A stretch of DNA of 13,428 nt from DATKDU01 sp035512595 (GCA_035512595.1 DATKDU010000182.1:1-13428), one strand, 5' to 3'; shown: positions 1 to 6,447, counted from the first letter of the stretch. Numbers and translations are program-made. The notes: a model not told the origin generated them from the letters alone.

Positions 1-1
1 C

Positions 2-664
2 TGCCTCACCATCACGCCGGCCAGTAGCTCGGAGGCGGTGCGCGAGCGAGCGGACCTGATCGTCACTCACCATCCGCTGCCGTTCAAGCCCCTGAAGCGA
101 TTGACCAGCGATCACACGCCGGGGCGGCTGCTGCTGTCGCTCATTCGGGCCGGGATTGCCGTCCACAGCCCCCACACGGCATTCGACTCGGCCGCCGAGG
201 GGATCAACCAGCAATTGGCCGCAGGGCTGGGGCTGGAATTGATCGCCCCGCTGGTTCCGGCTGCCGACGGCCAGTCGCTGGGGAGCGGCCGGTTCGGCAA
301 GTTTTCGGGGCCGCAGACGCTGGGCGATTTAGCCGCACGTATCAAGCAATTCCTCAAGATCGACCGGGTCCAACTCGTCGGCCGGCCCGAGCACCCGATC
401 GCCGCCGCTGCCGTCGCCTGCGGCAGTGCTGGTTCGTTCCTGGAGCCGGCGATCGGCGCCGGTTGCCAACTCCTGGTGACGGGCGAGACGGGCTTTCACA
501 CTTGCCTGGAAGCGGAGGCGAATGACGTGGCTTTGCTGCTGACGGGGCACTATGCCAGCGAGCGGTTTGCGGTCGAGCGGCTGGCGGAGGTGCTGGCCGG
601 CCAGTTTGCCGGGGTCGAAGTGTGGGCCAGCCGGGACGAGCGCGACCCACTGGCATCCATCTAA
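2..664 (+). CDS. Nif3-like dinuclear metal centre protein, 5' end cut by window edge
   Basis: The reading frame is open from the first complete codon at base 2, so the gene begins before the window; perhaps 35-40 N-terminal residues are missing. Family signatures are clear: THHPLPF (histidine pair at codons 68-73), HTAFDSAAEGIN with the conserved metal-ligand Asp, and near the C-terminus GHYASE, whose His and Glu complete the two-metal site known from E. coli YbgI/Nif3 proteins. The total would be about 260 residues, the short form without the inserted PII-like domain seen in longer bacterial members. The family forms toroidal hexamers with metals facing the central cavity. Its substrate is not established; the frequent label GTP cyclohydrolase 1 type 2 rests on limited evidence. 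The stop TAA lies 28 nt before an inverted repeat that separates it from der. Family assignment is confident; the reaction is not. Confidence 0.93.
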   Translation, partial: CLTITPASSSEAVRERADLIVTHHPLPFKPLKRLTSDHTPGRLLLSLIRAGIAVHSPHTAFDSAAEGINQQLAAGLGLELIAPLVPAADGQSLGSGRFGKFSGPQTLGDLAARIKQFLKIDRVQLVGRPEHPIAAAAVACGSAGSFLEPAIGAGCQLLVTGETGFHTCLEAEANDVALLLTGHYASERFAVERLAEVLAGQFAGVEVWASRDERDPLASI

Positions 665-692
665 TCCATGGGTTGGCGAGCGATATGCCGCG

Positions 693-768
693 AATGACCA
701 ATGACCAAGTCCCAATGACCAATGGGAACGCACATGAATTGGTCATTGGGACTTGGTCATTGGTCATT
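693..768. repeat. Perfect 31-bp inverted repeat built of heptamers (copy 1)
   Basis: The left arm 693-723 and right arm 738-768 are exact reverse complements over 31 nt around a 14-nt spacer; a G-T at 692/769 followed by C-G at 691/770 could extend it. Each arm is a heptamer array: AATGACC, AATGACC, AAGTCCC, AATGACC, AAT. The element sits between the Nif3-like gene and der. No run of T follows either arm, so a standard intrinsic terminator is unlikely, although the RNA would fold strongly. A second copy is at 3133-3218. TTGGTCA-type heptamers resemble the short tandemly repeated repetitive (STRR) sequences described in filamentous cyanobacteria; that comparison is from memory. Confidence 0.95.
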
Positions 769-848
769 TGAATCACCCCGCCCTCGCTGCCCAGCGCTGC
801 GCGAAGTATGATCGACAGGAGCTATCTTCCGCGTACTTCGGCTCTTCC

Positions 849-2348
849 ATGCCCCTCCCCCAGGTTGTCATCGTCGGCCGGCCCAACGTCGGCAAATCGA
901 GCGTGCTCAACTGGCTCGCCGGGCGGCGCATCGCCATCGTCGATGATAAGGAGGGGGTCACGCGCGACCGCGTCGCCTACCTCATGGAAGAGCACAACCG
1001 GTTTTTCGAAATCGTCGATACCGGCGGCGTCGGCATCGTGGACGACGACAACTTGAGCAAGGAAGTAGAACAGCAAATCGAAATGGCCATCGAATCGGCC
1101 GACCTGATCCTGTTCGTCGTCGATACGCGGGCCGGCATTCTCCCCATGGATGAAGAGGTCGCTCGCCGCCTGCGGTACGTGGACAAGCCGATCTTGCTGG
1201 TGGCCAACAAGAGCGACCACGAAGGGCTCGACACGCAGGCGGACGATTTCCTCCAACTGCGCCGCGGCAAGCTGATTCGCACCAGCACGCGGGAAAACCG
1301 CAACCGCCAGGTCTTGATCAAGATGATCGTCAACCGGCTGCCGGCGGCCGCCGAGAACGAAGCGGCATCCGCCCAGGAGCCGGTGATGAAGGTGGCCATC
1401 GTCGGCCGCCGCAACACAGGCAAGAGCACGTTCGTCAACACGCTCGCCAAAGCCGAGCGGATGATCGTCAGCGAAGTGCCGGGGACGACGCGCGACAGCG
1501 TCGATGTCCGCTTTGACATGGACGGCAAGATCTTCATGGCGATCGACACGCCGGGGCTCAAGCGGACCAAGAGCATCCGCACCGACATCGATTTTTACAG
1601 CGCACACCGGGCCCAGCGGAGCATCCGCCGGGCCGACGTGGTGCTCCTGTTCTTCGACTGCACGCAGCGGCTGAGCAAGGTGGACAAGCAACTGTGCCAC
1701 TACATCGCCGAGCAATTCAAGCCGTGCATCTTCGTGGTCAACAAGTGGGATTTGCTGTACGGGCAAATGCCGACGGAGCGGTGGGTGAGCTACCTGCGGG
1801 ACAACTTCCCCACGATGTGGCACGTGCCGATTGCGTTCATCACCGGCCAGACGGGGAAGAACGTCAAGGCGCTCTTAAACCACGCGCAGATGCTCTTCAA
1901 GCAGTCGCTCGACCGGGTGAAGACGTCGGAATTGAACCGGCTGATCCGGGCGGCACTGGAAAACCATCCGCCGCCGATGCAAGGAATGTTGCGGCCGAAA
2001 ATCTATTATGCCACGCAGGTCGGCACCCAGCCGCCGACGATCGTGCTGGTCTGCAACGAGCCCAACGCCTTTCAGCCCGATTACCGGCGGTACCTGCTCG
2101 GCGTGCTGCGGGACTATCTCAAGTTCGGCGAGATCCCGATCAAGCTGTATCTCAAAAAGCGCGCTCCCCGCGACAAGAAGGACGAGATCAAGCACGAGCC
2201 CGACGAGCCGGTGACGATCGAGTTCACCGACGACGAGGGGGGGAGCATCTTCGACGAAGACGCGATGAACCTGGCCGGCCCCGATGAGGCGACGAGCAGC
2301 GATATTTATGCAGACGAGGTGAATGCGGAAGAGGAAGAGGATGCGTAG
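849..2348 (+). CDS. der: Ribosome-assembly double GTPase Der (EngA)
   Basis: This 499-residue protein has two tandem GTPase domains and a C-terminal KH-like domain, the arrangement unique to Der, which binds the 50S subunit during assembly and is normally essential. Domain 1 shows the P-loop GRPNVGKSS (10-18), DTGG (57-60) and NKSD (120-123). Domain 2 shows GRRNTGKST (186-194), DTPG (233-236) and NKWD (298-301). The KH-like domain covers about 350-438 and is followed by a long acidic tail (about 443-499, ending in a Glu/Asp run). The usual Ser-Ala G5 motif of domain 1 is replaced by a TSTREN stretch (145-150), and the second P-loop has Arg-Asn-Thr where Pro-Asn-Val is common. ATG at 849 is chosen because the P-loop then begins at residue 10 as usual; an upstream TTG at 753 lies inside the inverted repeat. 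No good Shine-Dalgarno is visible. A TATGAT at 807-812 could be a -10 box but lacks a credible -35. Confidence 0.97.
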   Translation: MPLPQVVIVGRPNVGKSSVLNWLAGRRIAIVDDKEGVTRDRVAYLMEEHNRFFEIVDTGGVGIVDDDNLSKEVEQQIEMAIESADLILFVVDTRAGILPMDEEVARRLRYVDKPILLVANKSDHEGLDTQADDFLQLRRGKLIRTSTRENRNRQVLIKMIVNRLPAAAENEAASAQEPVMKVAIVGRRNTGKSTFVNTLAKAERMIVSEVPGTTRDSVDVRFDMDGKIFMAIDTPGLKRTKSIRTDIDFYSAHRAQRSIRRADVVLLFFDCTQRLSKVDKQLCHYIAEQFKPCIFVVNKWDLLYGQMPTERWVSYLRDNFPTMWHVPIAFITGQTGKNVKALLNHAQMLFKQSLDRVKTSELNRLIRAALENHPPPMQGMLRPKIYYATQVGTQPPTIVLVCNEPNAFQPDYRRYLLGVLRDYLKFGEIPIKLYLKKRAPRDKKDEIKHEPDEPVTIEFTDDEGGSIFDEDAMNLAGPDEATSSDIYADEVNAEEEEDA

Positions 2349-2362
2349 GGATTTCGGATTTC
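2349..2362. repeat. Two tandem GGATTTC heptamers
   Basis: Two exact head-to-tail copies of GGATTTC occupy the first 14 bases after the der stop, in the 30-nt gap between the convergent ends of der and the glycosyltransferase gene. Two copies alone could be chance; it is listed because it shares the 7-nt period of the other arrays here. No terminator hairpin with a T-tract is visible in the gap. Confidence 0.45.
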
Positions 2363-2378
2363 GTCATTCCGCCGGAAG

Positions 2379-3092
2379 TTACCCGCGCGCCAGCGCCAAC
2401 TGAAACATGTACCGCACGCTGCGGAGAATGGTGCGGACCTTGGAGCGCCAGGTGGCCGCCCAATTGGAATGGCCGTACTTGCGCGGGGGGAACTGGACCT
2501 GGATCGAGTCAATCCGCCAGCCGTGCCGCTTGGCCATCACCAGCACGTACAGATCGAAGTTGAAATCGACCGGCGGGCTCGTGACGTGCGAGAGCAGGTC
2601 GCGATGAAAGACCTTCGGCTGGGCGTTGATCTCGTCCATGTACGTGCGGAAGACGAGGGTCGAGAGGATCTGCATTCCCAGCGAGATCACGCGTTCGGAG
2701 AGCCGCCGGCCGTAGCGCCGACCTTTGACCATTGTCCGCTCGGGGTTCGCTGCATTGCGATAGGCGGCCCAGGCGCGGAACACGTCGCCCGGATCGGTCT
2801 GCATGTCGGCATGCGACCAGGCGACCACTTCGCCGCGAGCCGCCTGGAGGCCCGTGAAAATGCCGTGGCCGTAGCCTTGGTTCACCTCGACCTTCACGCT
2901 GCGGGCGAACGAATATCGCGGCAGTAGCCGCGCGAGGACCTCCTGCGTGTTGTCCTTCGAGCCGTTGTCCACCAGGATCAGCTCGAAATCCTGGCCGCGG
3001 CCGACTTCCGCGAACCGACTCAAGATCGCCTCCATGCCGCGGGACTCGTTGTAGCAGGGGAGAACGACGGAGAGCTGGGGAGAAGCAGTCAT
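2379..3092 (-). CDS. Soluble family 2 glycosyltransferase (DPM1-like, GT-A fold)
   Basis: This 237-residue protein opens with SVVLPCYNE (about 8-16), the first strand of a GT-A nucleotide-sugar fold, followed by LVDNGSKDNT (40-49; most relatives have VDDGS), HADMQTDP (94-101, the acidic metal/nucleotide motif) and EINAQPKVF (154-162), typical of the polyprenyl/dolichyl-phosphate sugar synthase-like branch. FNFDLYV (177-183) is also conserved. No transmembrane segment follows the catalytic domain, unlike GtrB-type enzymes. It probably moves a sugar from a nucleotide donor to a lipid phosphate or glycan on the cytoplasmic face; donor and acceptor cannot be read from the sequence. ATG at 3092 is chosen because it places the first strand at the N-terminus; the longer frame to 3155 runs into the inverted repeat. 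No clear ribosome binding site is visible. It lies 130 nt downstream of araD on the same strand, so cotranscription is possible. Confidence 0.9.
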   Translation of the reverse strand: MTASPQLSVVLPCYNESRGMEAILSRFAEVGRGQDFELILVDNGSKDNTQEVLARLLPRYSFARSVKVEVNQGYGHGIFTGLQAARGEVVAWSHADMQTDPGDVFRAWAAYRNAANPERTMVKGRRYGRRLSERVISLGMQILSTLVFRTYMDEINAQPKVFHRDLLSHVTSPPVDFNFDLYVLVMAKRHGWRIDSIQVQFPPRKYGHSNWAATWRSKVRTILRSVRYMFQLALARG

Positions 3093-3132
3093 TGGAGATC
3101 GCGAAGTTGAAACGAGTGTTGAGGTCAGTCCG

Positions 3133-3218
3133 AATGACCAATGACCAAGCCCCAATGACCAATGGGGAACGTTTCATGCTCGCCGTCATTGGTCATTGGG
3201 GCTTGGTCATTGGTCATT
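3133..3218. repeat. Perfect 31-bp inverted repeat built of heptamers (copy 2)
   Basis: The arms 3133-3163 and 3188-3218 are exact reverse complements over 31 nt, with a 24-nt spacer. They match copy 1 (693-768) except for one position per arm: T710 becomes C3150 and its partner A751 becomes G3201, so pairing is kept. The spacers share a GGGAACG start and a CATG but are otherwise different, so the copies are related but not recent duplicates. The element begins 4 nt after the araD stop and ends 40 nt before the glycosyltransferase start. No T-tract follows on the transcribed strand. Confidence 0.95.
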
Positions 3219-3222
3219 TCCT

Positions 3223-3882
3223 TTACGCTGCTTTCTGCCCATACCGCGTGTGATATCGCTCGTAATACTTGCGGGCCGACGCCATCGGAATCGCCCGCGG
3301 CTGGCCGAGTTGCCGGGCGAGGAACACGGTCTTGGCCACGTCCTCGGTCATCACCGCCGCCTTGAATGCTGCGTGGACGTCTTTGCCCCAGGTGAAGACG
3401 CCGTGGTTGGCCAGGAGCGCCGCCGGGGCGCTCGTGCGATGCTCGAAGATCAATCGCCCCAGCTCATCCCCGTCGCACTCCGCGAACGGGCAGCAGGGAA
3501 TCTCGCCGCCGAACTCGTCGGCAATTGCCGTCAACACCAGGGGGATCGATTCGTGGCAGGCGGCAAAGGCGGTCGCGTAATTGCTGTGCGTGTGAATCAC
3601 GCCGCCGATCGACGGATCGCGGCGATAGATATACAGGTGGTGCGGCAGATCGACGCTCGGCCGCAGCGTCGAGTCGATCACTTCGCCGCTTTTTAGATCA
3701 ACCTCGACTAGCATCTCGGGCGTCAGCGTCGCGTAATCAATTCCCGACGGCTTGATCACCAGCCGGCCCGCGCGGCGGTCGATGCCGCTGGCGTTGCCGC
3801 TGTGCATCGTCACCAGGCCGGCGGCGGGAAGGCCGCGGTTGACGGCACAGACCGCCTCCCGCAGCGCGTGCAAATGACTCAT
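3223..3882 (-). CDS. araD: L-ribulose-5-phosphate 4-epimerase, class II aldolase fold
   Basis: This 219-residue cytoplasmic enzyme of the AraD/UlaF group interconverts L-ribulose-5-phosphate and D-xylulose-5-phosphate by a metal-dependent retro-aldol/aldol mechanism. Visible family features are SGNAS (28-32), KPSG (44-47), an Asp at 78 in the phosphate/catalytic loop, the zinc ligands HTHSNYA (His97, His99) and ANHGVFTWG (His160), and a C-terminal YYERYHTRYGQ close to the end of E. coli AraD (231 residues). The start ATG at 3882 is backed by AAGGAG eight bases upstream and overlaps the upstream stop as ATGA, indicating translational coupling to the GtrA-epimerase fusion. That neighbour would act on its product, D-xylulose-5-phosphate. 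No arabinose isomerase or kinase is in the window, so classical arabinose catabolism is not shown. A related aldolase activity on another sugar phosphate cannot be excluded. Confidence 0.92.
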   Translation of the reverse strand: MSHLHALREAVCAVNRGLPAAGLVTMHSGNASGIDRRAGRLVIKPSGIDYATLTPEMLVEVDLKSGEVIDSTLRPSVDLPHHLYIYRRDPSIGGVIHTHSNYATAFAACHESIPLVLTAIADEFGGEIPCCPFAECDGDELGRLIFEHRTSAPAALLANHGVFTWGKDVHAAFKAAVMTEDVAKTVFLARQLGQPRAIPMASARKYYERYHTRYGQKAA

Positions 3883-5051
3883 GGCGTCTTCTCCTTCCGC
3901 CGTTTCGGCGTTCCAAACCGAATGTGCGGGTGAAACAGGGCCGCGCTGCGGATCACGTGCGCGGCCTGGATCGGGTTGTCGGCATTGATCACCGCCGACG
4001 CGGCGACGATGTAGCGGGCCGGAATATCGGCCACGTTGGTCGTTTTCACGCCGCCGTCGAACATGACATCGTAGTTGTACCGCCCCCGCAGCGAGCCGAC
4101 CGTGGCCACGACGTCGAGCGCCTCGGGGCACATGGTCTGCCCGCTGCGCCCCGGCTCGCGAATGCCGAGGATCATCACGAAATCGACGTGCGGCAAATAG
4201 GGTAGTAAGCCCGCCGGATCGAAACCGGGCCGCCAGACGACGCCGACCTTCTTCCCCCGCACGCGACACTCAAAGATCAGATCGAACAGGTCGTCCTCGG
4301 CTTCGACGTGGAGCAGGTACCAATCGACCTGGTCCCAGGTTGCTTCGATCCACTGCCGCGGGACGAGGGACATGATGTGCAAGGCGACGGGGCAGCCGGG
4401 CCACAGGTGGCGGGCGGTGCGGATGTGATCGAGGCAGACTGGGGCCGCGGAAGGCGACATCGTCTGATCGATCAGATCGACGTGGACGTGATCGCAGTTG
4501 CGGCCGACGGTCTCGAACAATTTCCACGGGTCTTCAGCTTCGCTGGCATAAACGGCCAGGCCAAAGTTCTTGGCCATGTCGAACGTGAAGCGGCGATGGA
4601 GCCGATAGCCGACCCAGAACAAGATGCCGGCCGACGCCAGCCGCAGGTTTTCGTACGACGCGCCGAAGATGCCGTGAAAGATCTGGACGCTGGCCATGTT
4701 CAGTGCGTACGAAAGCAGGGAGATGGCGGCGAACCAGGCGAACGACCGCTTGAGGTACTTCCACGGCACATGGAAGTTGAAGAAGGCGTTGAGCGAGAAG
4801 GAGAAGATCATTCCTGCGGCAAAGGCGGTGCCGCAAGCAGCAGCGCGGGACCAGCTCGCGGGGAGAACGAAGCGGAGGAGGGCCAGCTCCAGGAGGATGG
4901 AGAGCAGGCCGATGACGGTGAAGTAGGCCAGGTAGCGGTAGCGGAAGAGGAGATAGGAGAGGCCGCTGTGATGAAAGCGATGGACCAGCCGCGCGATGGG
5001 CCAGCGCAGCGGCGAGCAATTGGCCATGGCTGCATCCATGCGTGGCGTCAC
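3879..5051 (-). CDS. GtrA-type membrane domain fused to ribulose-phosphate 3-epimerase-like barrel
   Basis: This 390-residue protein joins two families. Residues about 35-157 form a GtrA-like unit with four hydrophobic segments (about 41-61, 72-92, 104-125, 139-152), the conserved NAFFNF (88-93) and a closing YRLHRRFTF (149-157). GtrA proteins take part in handling polyprenyl-phosphate-linked sugars. Residues about 164-375 resemble ribulose-phosphate 3-epimerase: HVDLID (190-195) for the usual HVDVMD, HIM (225-227) for HLM, GVVWRPGFDP (270-279), MILGIREPGRSGQ (293-305) for the MSVxPGFGGQ loop, and FDGGV (331-335). The expected metal/catalytic residues His190, Asp192, His225 and Asp332 are present; the usual Met in HVDVMD is Ile194, and the Gly-Ser phosphate motif reads AASA (350-353). 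The GTG start at 5051 is preferred because AAGGA lies 7 nt upstream; ATGs at 5039 and 5027 are alternatives. It overlaps araD by ATGA. Activity of the barrel is unproven. Confidence 0.85.
   Translation of the reverse strand: MTPRMDAAMANCSPLRWPIARLVHRFHHSGLSYLLFRYRYLAYFTVIGLLSILLELALLRFVLPASWSRAAACGTAFAAGMIFSFSLNAFFNFHVPWKYLKRSFAWFAAISLLSYALNMASVQIFHGIFGASYENLRLASAGILFWVGYRLHRRFTFDMAKNFGLAVYASEAEDPWKLFETVGRNCDHVHVDLIDQTMSPSAAPVCLDHIRTARHLWPGCPVALHIMSLVPRQWIEATWDQVDWYLLHVEAEDDLFDLIFECRVRGKKVGVVWRPGFDPAGLLPYLPHVDFVMILGIREPGRSGQTMCPEALDVVATVGSLRGRYNYDVMFDGGVKTTNVADIPARYIVAASAVINADNPIQAAHVIRSAALFHPHIRFGTPKRRKEKTP
3891..3896 (-). promoter_or_regulatory. Ribosome binding site of araD
   Basis: AAGGAG on the minus strand lies 8 nt before the ATG at 3882. 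It sits inside the last codons of the upstream fusion gene and fixes the araD start at the ATGA overlap rather than at a more upstream codon. Confidence 0.8.
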
Positions 5052-5058
5052 TGGGGCA

Positions 5059-5063
5059 TCCTT
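5059..5063 (-). promoter_or_regulatory. Ribosome binding site of the GtrA-epimerase fusion gene
   Basis: AAGGA on the minus strand lies 7 nt before GTG 5051. The in-frame ATGs at 5039 and 5027 have no comparable site, so this decides the start in favour of GTG, with moderate certainty. Confidence 0.55.
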
Positions 5064-5123
5064 GCCAGGTAGGATAGGGGTTTGAACCTGTCCAGCGCAC
5101 TATGAGGGGACGATTCGTTCGTC

Positions 5124-5141
5124 AACGGATTGAAATCCGTT
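5124..5141. repeat. Small perfect hairpin, 7-bp stem
   Basis: AACGGAT (5124-5130) and ATCCGTT (5135-5141) pair around the loop TGAA. On the minus strand its edge overlaps the TTGACG proposed as a -35 element for the fusion operon, so it could be an operator half-site pair or a short dispersed repeat; the sequence does not decide between these. Confidence 0.5.
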
Positions 5142-5432
5142 CTACGATTGGGAGCGATAAAGTACGCGCTTTAGGGGGGCGTGTCAACGCGAATCCCTGC
5201 TAGCAACCCAGGTCGCAGACACATTCCAGGTGTTGTTCTGCCGCATACTGCTCCCGCTAGCACGAGACCGCGCGCCTGCGCTCCGTCCAAGAACCCATCG
5301 GCTTCGATAGCCTGGCCGCATTCATCCAACGCGCATCACCGTCACGATGCGTTCGACCGGCGAGGTTTACAAACGCTGTTGCCACAGTCAGCCGCGCCGG
5401 CCCTGCCGGGACTTCCGATACCACTGCCGCCG

Positions 5433-6221
5433 CTAGGCAAAACTGATTTCCTTGATCTCCAAAATCGGCCGCACGTCCTCGCCGACGAGCCACAGCCGCT
5501 GGCCCAGTCCCTGCACCAGTCCGGGAGCCAGCTCCTTCCACTGCGTCTGCCGCCCCAGGCGCAGCGTGTCGTCGCTCTCGCGATGCGTGTTGGGGTAGAG
5601 CGCCGGAATCAGCACTTGCGTCTTCTGCTGATCGCGGGCGACCAGTTCCGCATGCCGCCACAAGAGATCGCGGGCGCGCTGGGGCGGCTCGAACTTGAGC
5701 GAGGCGACTTCGGACAGCGCCATCCAGGCACAGCGGCCGTCGGCCGTCACCAGCTCCAGGATCGGCCCGAACGCGTCGTCCACGTCGCGCAGGTCGTCAA
5801 AGGGGAGCCCGTCGCAAGTGCCGGCGGTCTTGGTCCGTACCGCTTCGGCCTGGGCCACATGCCTGGCCGCTTCGGCCACGTCGCCGGCCCGCAGCGAGAC
5901 GAGCGCGTGCAGGCACTCCTGCACCGCTTCCCCCGGCTGAGATAAAAAGTCCGGCAAGCGCCCCTCGGCCATGACCTCGCGCCGCGCCTTTTCCGCCCGC
6001 AGGAGCTGGCGATAGAAGACGGCCGTCATCGACAGCTTGGGAAACTGCGTCAGCAGCGTGTCGAGGTGCTTGTCCGCCCGCTCCAAGTCCCCGGCAAACA
6101 GCAGGAACTCCACCAGCCGCCACCGCGGCCCCGGCTCCATCGGCTGCTTTTTCACTTCTTCCAGTGCCGCGGCGACCGCGTCCGTCAGCTTGCCAGCTTC
6201 AAAAAGTTCCGCGGCAGTCAT
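5433..6221 (-). CDS. tagJ: Type VI secretion accessory protein TagJ/ImpE (SciE family)
   Basis: This 262-residue protein has the layout of the ImpE/SciE/TagJ family. The N-terminal helical repeat region begins AAELFEAGKLTDAVAAALEE (residues 3-22), and the next helical pair contains GDLERADKHLDTL. The family core follows: GTCDGLPFDDLRDVDDAFGPILE (about residues 132-154), then a block with SLKFEPP and ARDLLW, then IPALYPNTH and DDTLRLGRQTQW. It ends with a GLGQRLWLVGE segment as in homologues. In Pseudomonas aeruginosa the homologue HsiE1 binds the ATPase ClpV1 and the sheath protein TssB, and is restricted to some T6SS classes. Here the gene starts 226 nt from clpV and is divergent, which fits that partnership. 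The ribosome binding site is weak. The stop is followed by the 381-nt gap, so it may be a single-gene transcript. Confidence 0.9.
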   Translation of the reverse strand: MTAAELFEAGKLTDAVAAALEEVKKQPMEPGPRWRLVEFLLFAGDLERADKHLDTLLTQFPKLSMTAVFYRQLLRAEKARREVMAEGRLPDFLSQPGEAVQECLHALVSLRAGDVAEAARHVAQAEAVRTKTAGTCDGLPFDDLRDVDDAFGPILELVTADGRCAWMALSEVASLKFEPPQRARDLLWRHAELVARDQQKTQVLIPALYPNTHRESDDTLRLGRQTQWKELAPGLVQGLGQRLWLVGEDVRPILEIKEISFA

Positions 6222-6230
6222 GGGCAGCTC

Positions 6231-6269
6231 GTGAGTGGTGAGTGGTGAGTGGTGAGGTTCAGGGTTCAG
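6231..6269. repeat. Composite heptamer array: GTGAGTG x3.7 then GGTTCAG x2
   Basis: GTGAGTG is repeated exactly at 6231-6237, 6238-6244 and 6245-6251, with a partial fourth unit at 6252-6256. Two GGTTCAG units follow at 6256-6262 and 6263-6269. GGTTCAG is the reverse complement of the CTGAACC unit found inside the DUF1553 gene at 11944-11971. The array starts 9 nt upstream of the tagJ start codon. Confidence 0.9.
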
Positions 6270-6291
6270 TAGGCGGACTCGGGATCTGGCC

Positions 6292-6326
6292 GGCTCCTGG
6301 CTCCTGGCTCCTGGCTCCTGGCTCCT
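6292..6326. repeat. Tandem array GGCTCCT x5
   Basis: Five exact head-to-tail copies of GGCTCCT occupy 6292-6326 and end in GACCCCTGAA. It is the longest array in the window and lies about 50-80 nt upstream of the likely clpV promoter. Contiguous short units with no spacers rule out a CRISPR array. Confidence 0.93.
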
Positions 6327-6374
6327 GACCCCTGAATGTAGGCCAGCGGCGGCCCGGCGACAAGCAAACTCCGC

Positions 6375-6403
6375 TTACCGGCGGCGTTTGACTCCCCTAC
6401 AAT
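6375..6403 (+). promoter_or_regulatory. Candidate sigma-70-like promoter for clpV
   Basis: TACAAT at 6398-6403 matches five of six positions of the -10 consensus and lies 17 nt after TTACCG (6375-6380), which matches only three of six of the -35 consensus. Transcription would start near 6410, giving a leader of about 38 nt. The match is suggestive only. Confidence 0.3.
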
Positions 6404-6447
6404 CGAGGCCGCAGATCTGCTGGCCCCTCGTTCTTGGAAAAGTTCCC

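Larger units (their letters stand above)
5052..5432. other. 381-nt intergenic stretch upstream of the fusion operon
   Basis: This lies between the stop of tagJ/impE and the start of the fusion gene, both on the minus strand. I see no convincing gene: open frames cross it on both strands but carry no recognisable motif and end as antisense readings of tagJ. It contains the fusion's ribosome binding site, a small hairpin at 5124-5141 and a TTGACG (minus strand, 5125-5120) that resembles a -35 box, with only a poor -10 partner (TAGTGC, 5102-5097). The part from about 5180 to 5430 holds nothing I can name. Confidence 0.6.

Noticed and set aside
693..768. Inverted repeats as rho-independent terminators
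   Set aside because: No T-tract follows either arm in copy 1 or copy 2, and the AT-mixed heptamer arms are unlike a compact GC-rich terminator stem. An effect on transcript ends is still possible.
753..848. N-terminal extension of Der from a TTG codon
   Set aside because: The codon lies inside the inverted repeat and the extension has no conservation signal; ATG 849 gives a normal Der N-terminus.
822..1823. A 333-codon open frame on the minus strand opposite der
   Set aside because: It is antisense to the conserved GTPase domains, with low-complexity His/Asp/Arg composition and no motif.
3093..3155. N-terminal extension of the glycosyltransferase
   Set aside because: The added residues are a reading of the inverted-repeat region; ATG 3092 puts the first GT-A strand at the usual position.
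3883..4269. N-terminal extension of AraD into the upstream gene
   Set aside because: The extension is an out-of-frame reading of the epimerase barrel; the ATG at 3882 has a good ribosome binding site and ATGA overlap.
5052..5432. A small RNA or tRNA gene in the largest intergenic gap
   Set aside because: I could not find a cloverleaf, a strong terminator or a known RNA motif there.
5181..5945. A 254-codon plus-strand open frame across the intergenic gap and tagJ
   Set aside because: Most of it is antisense to tagJ, and no family motif is visible in its unique part.
6231..6326. CRISPR array
   Set aside because: The units are 7 nt and contiguous, without spacers, and no cas gene is present.
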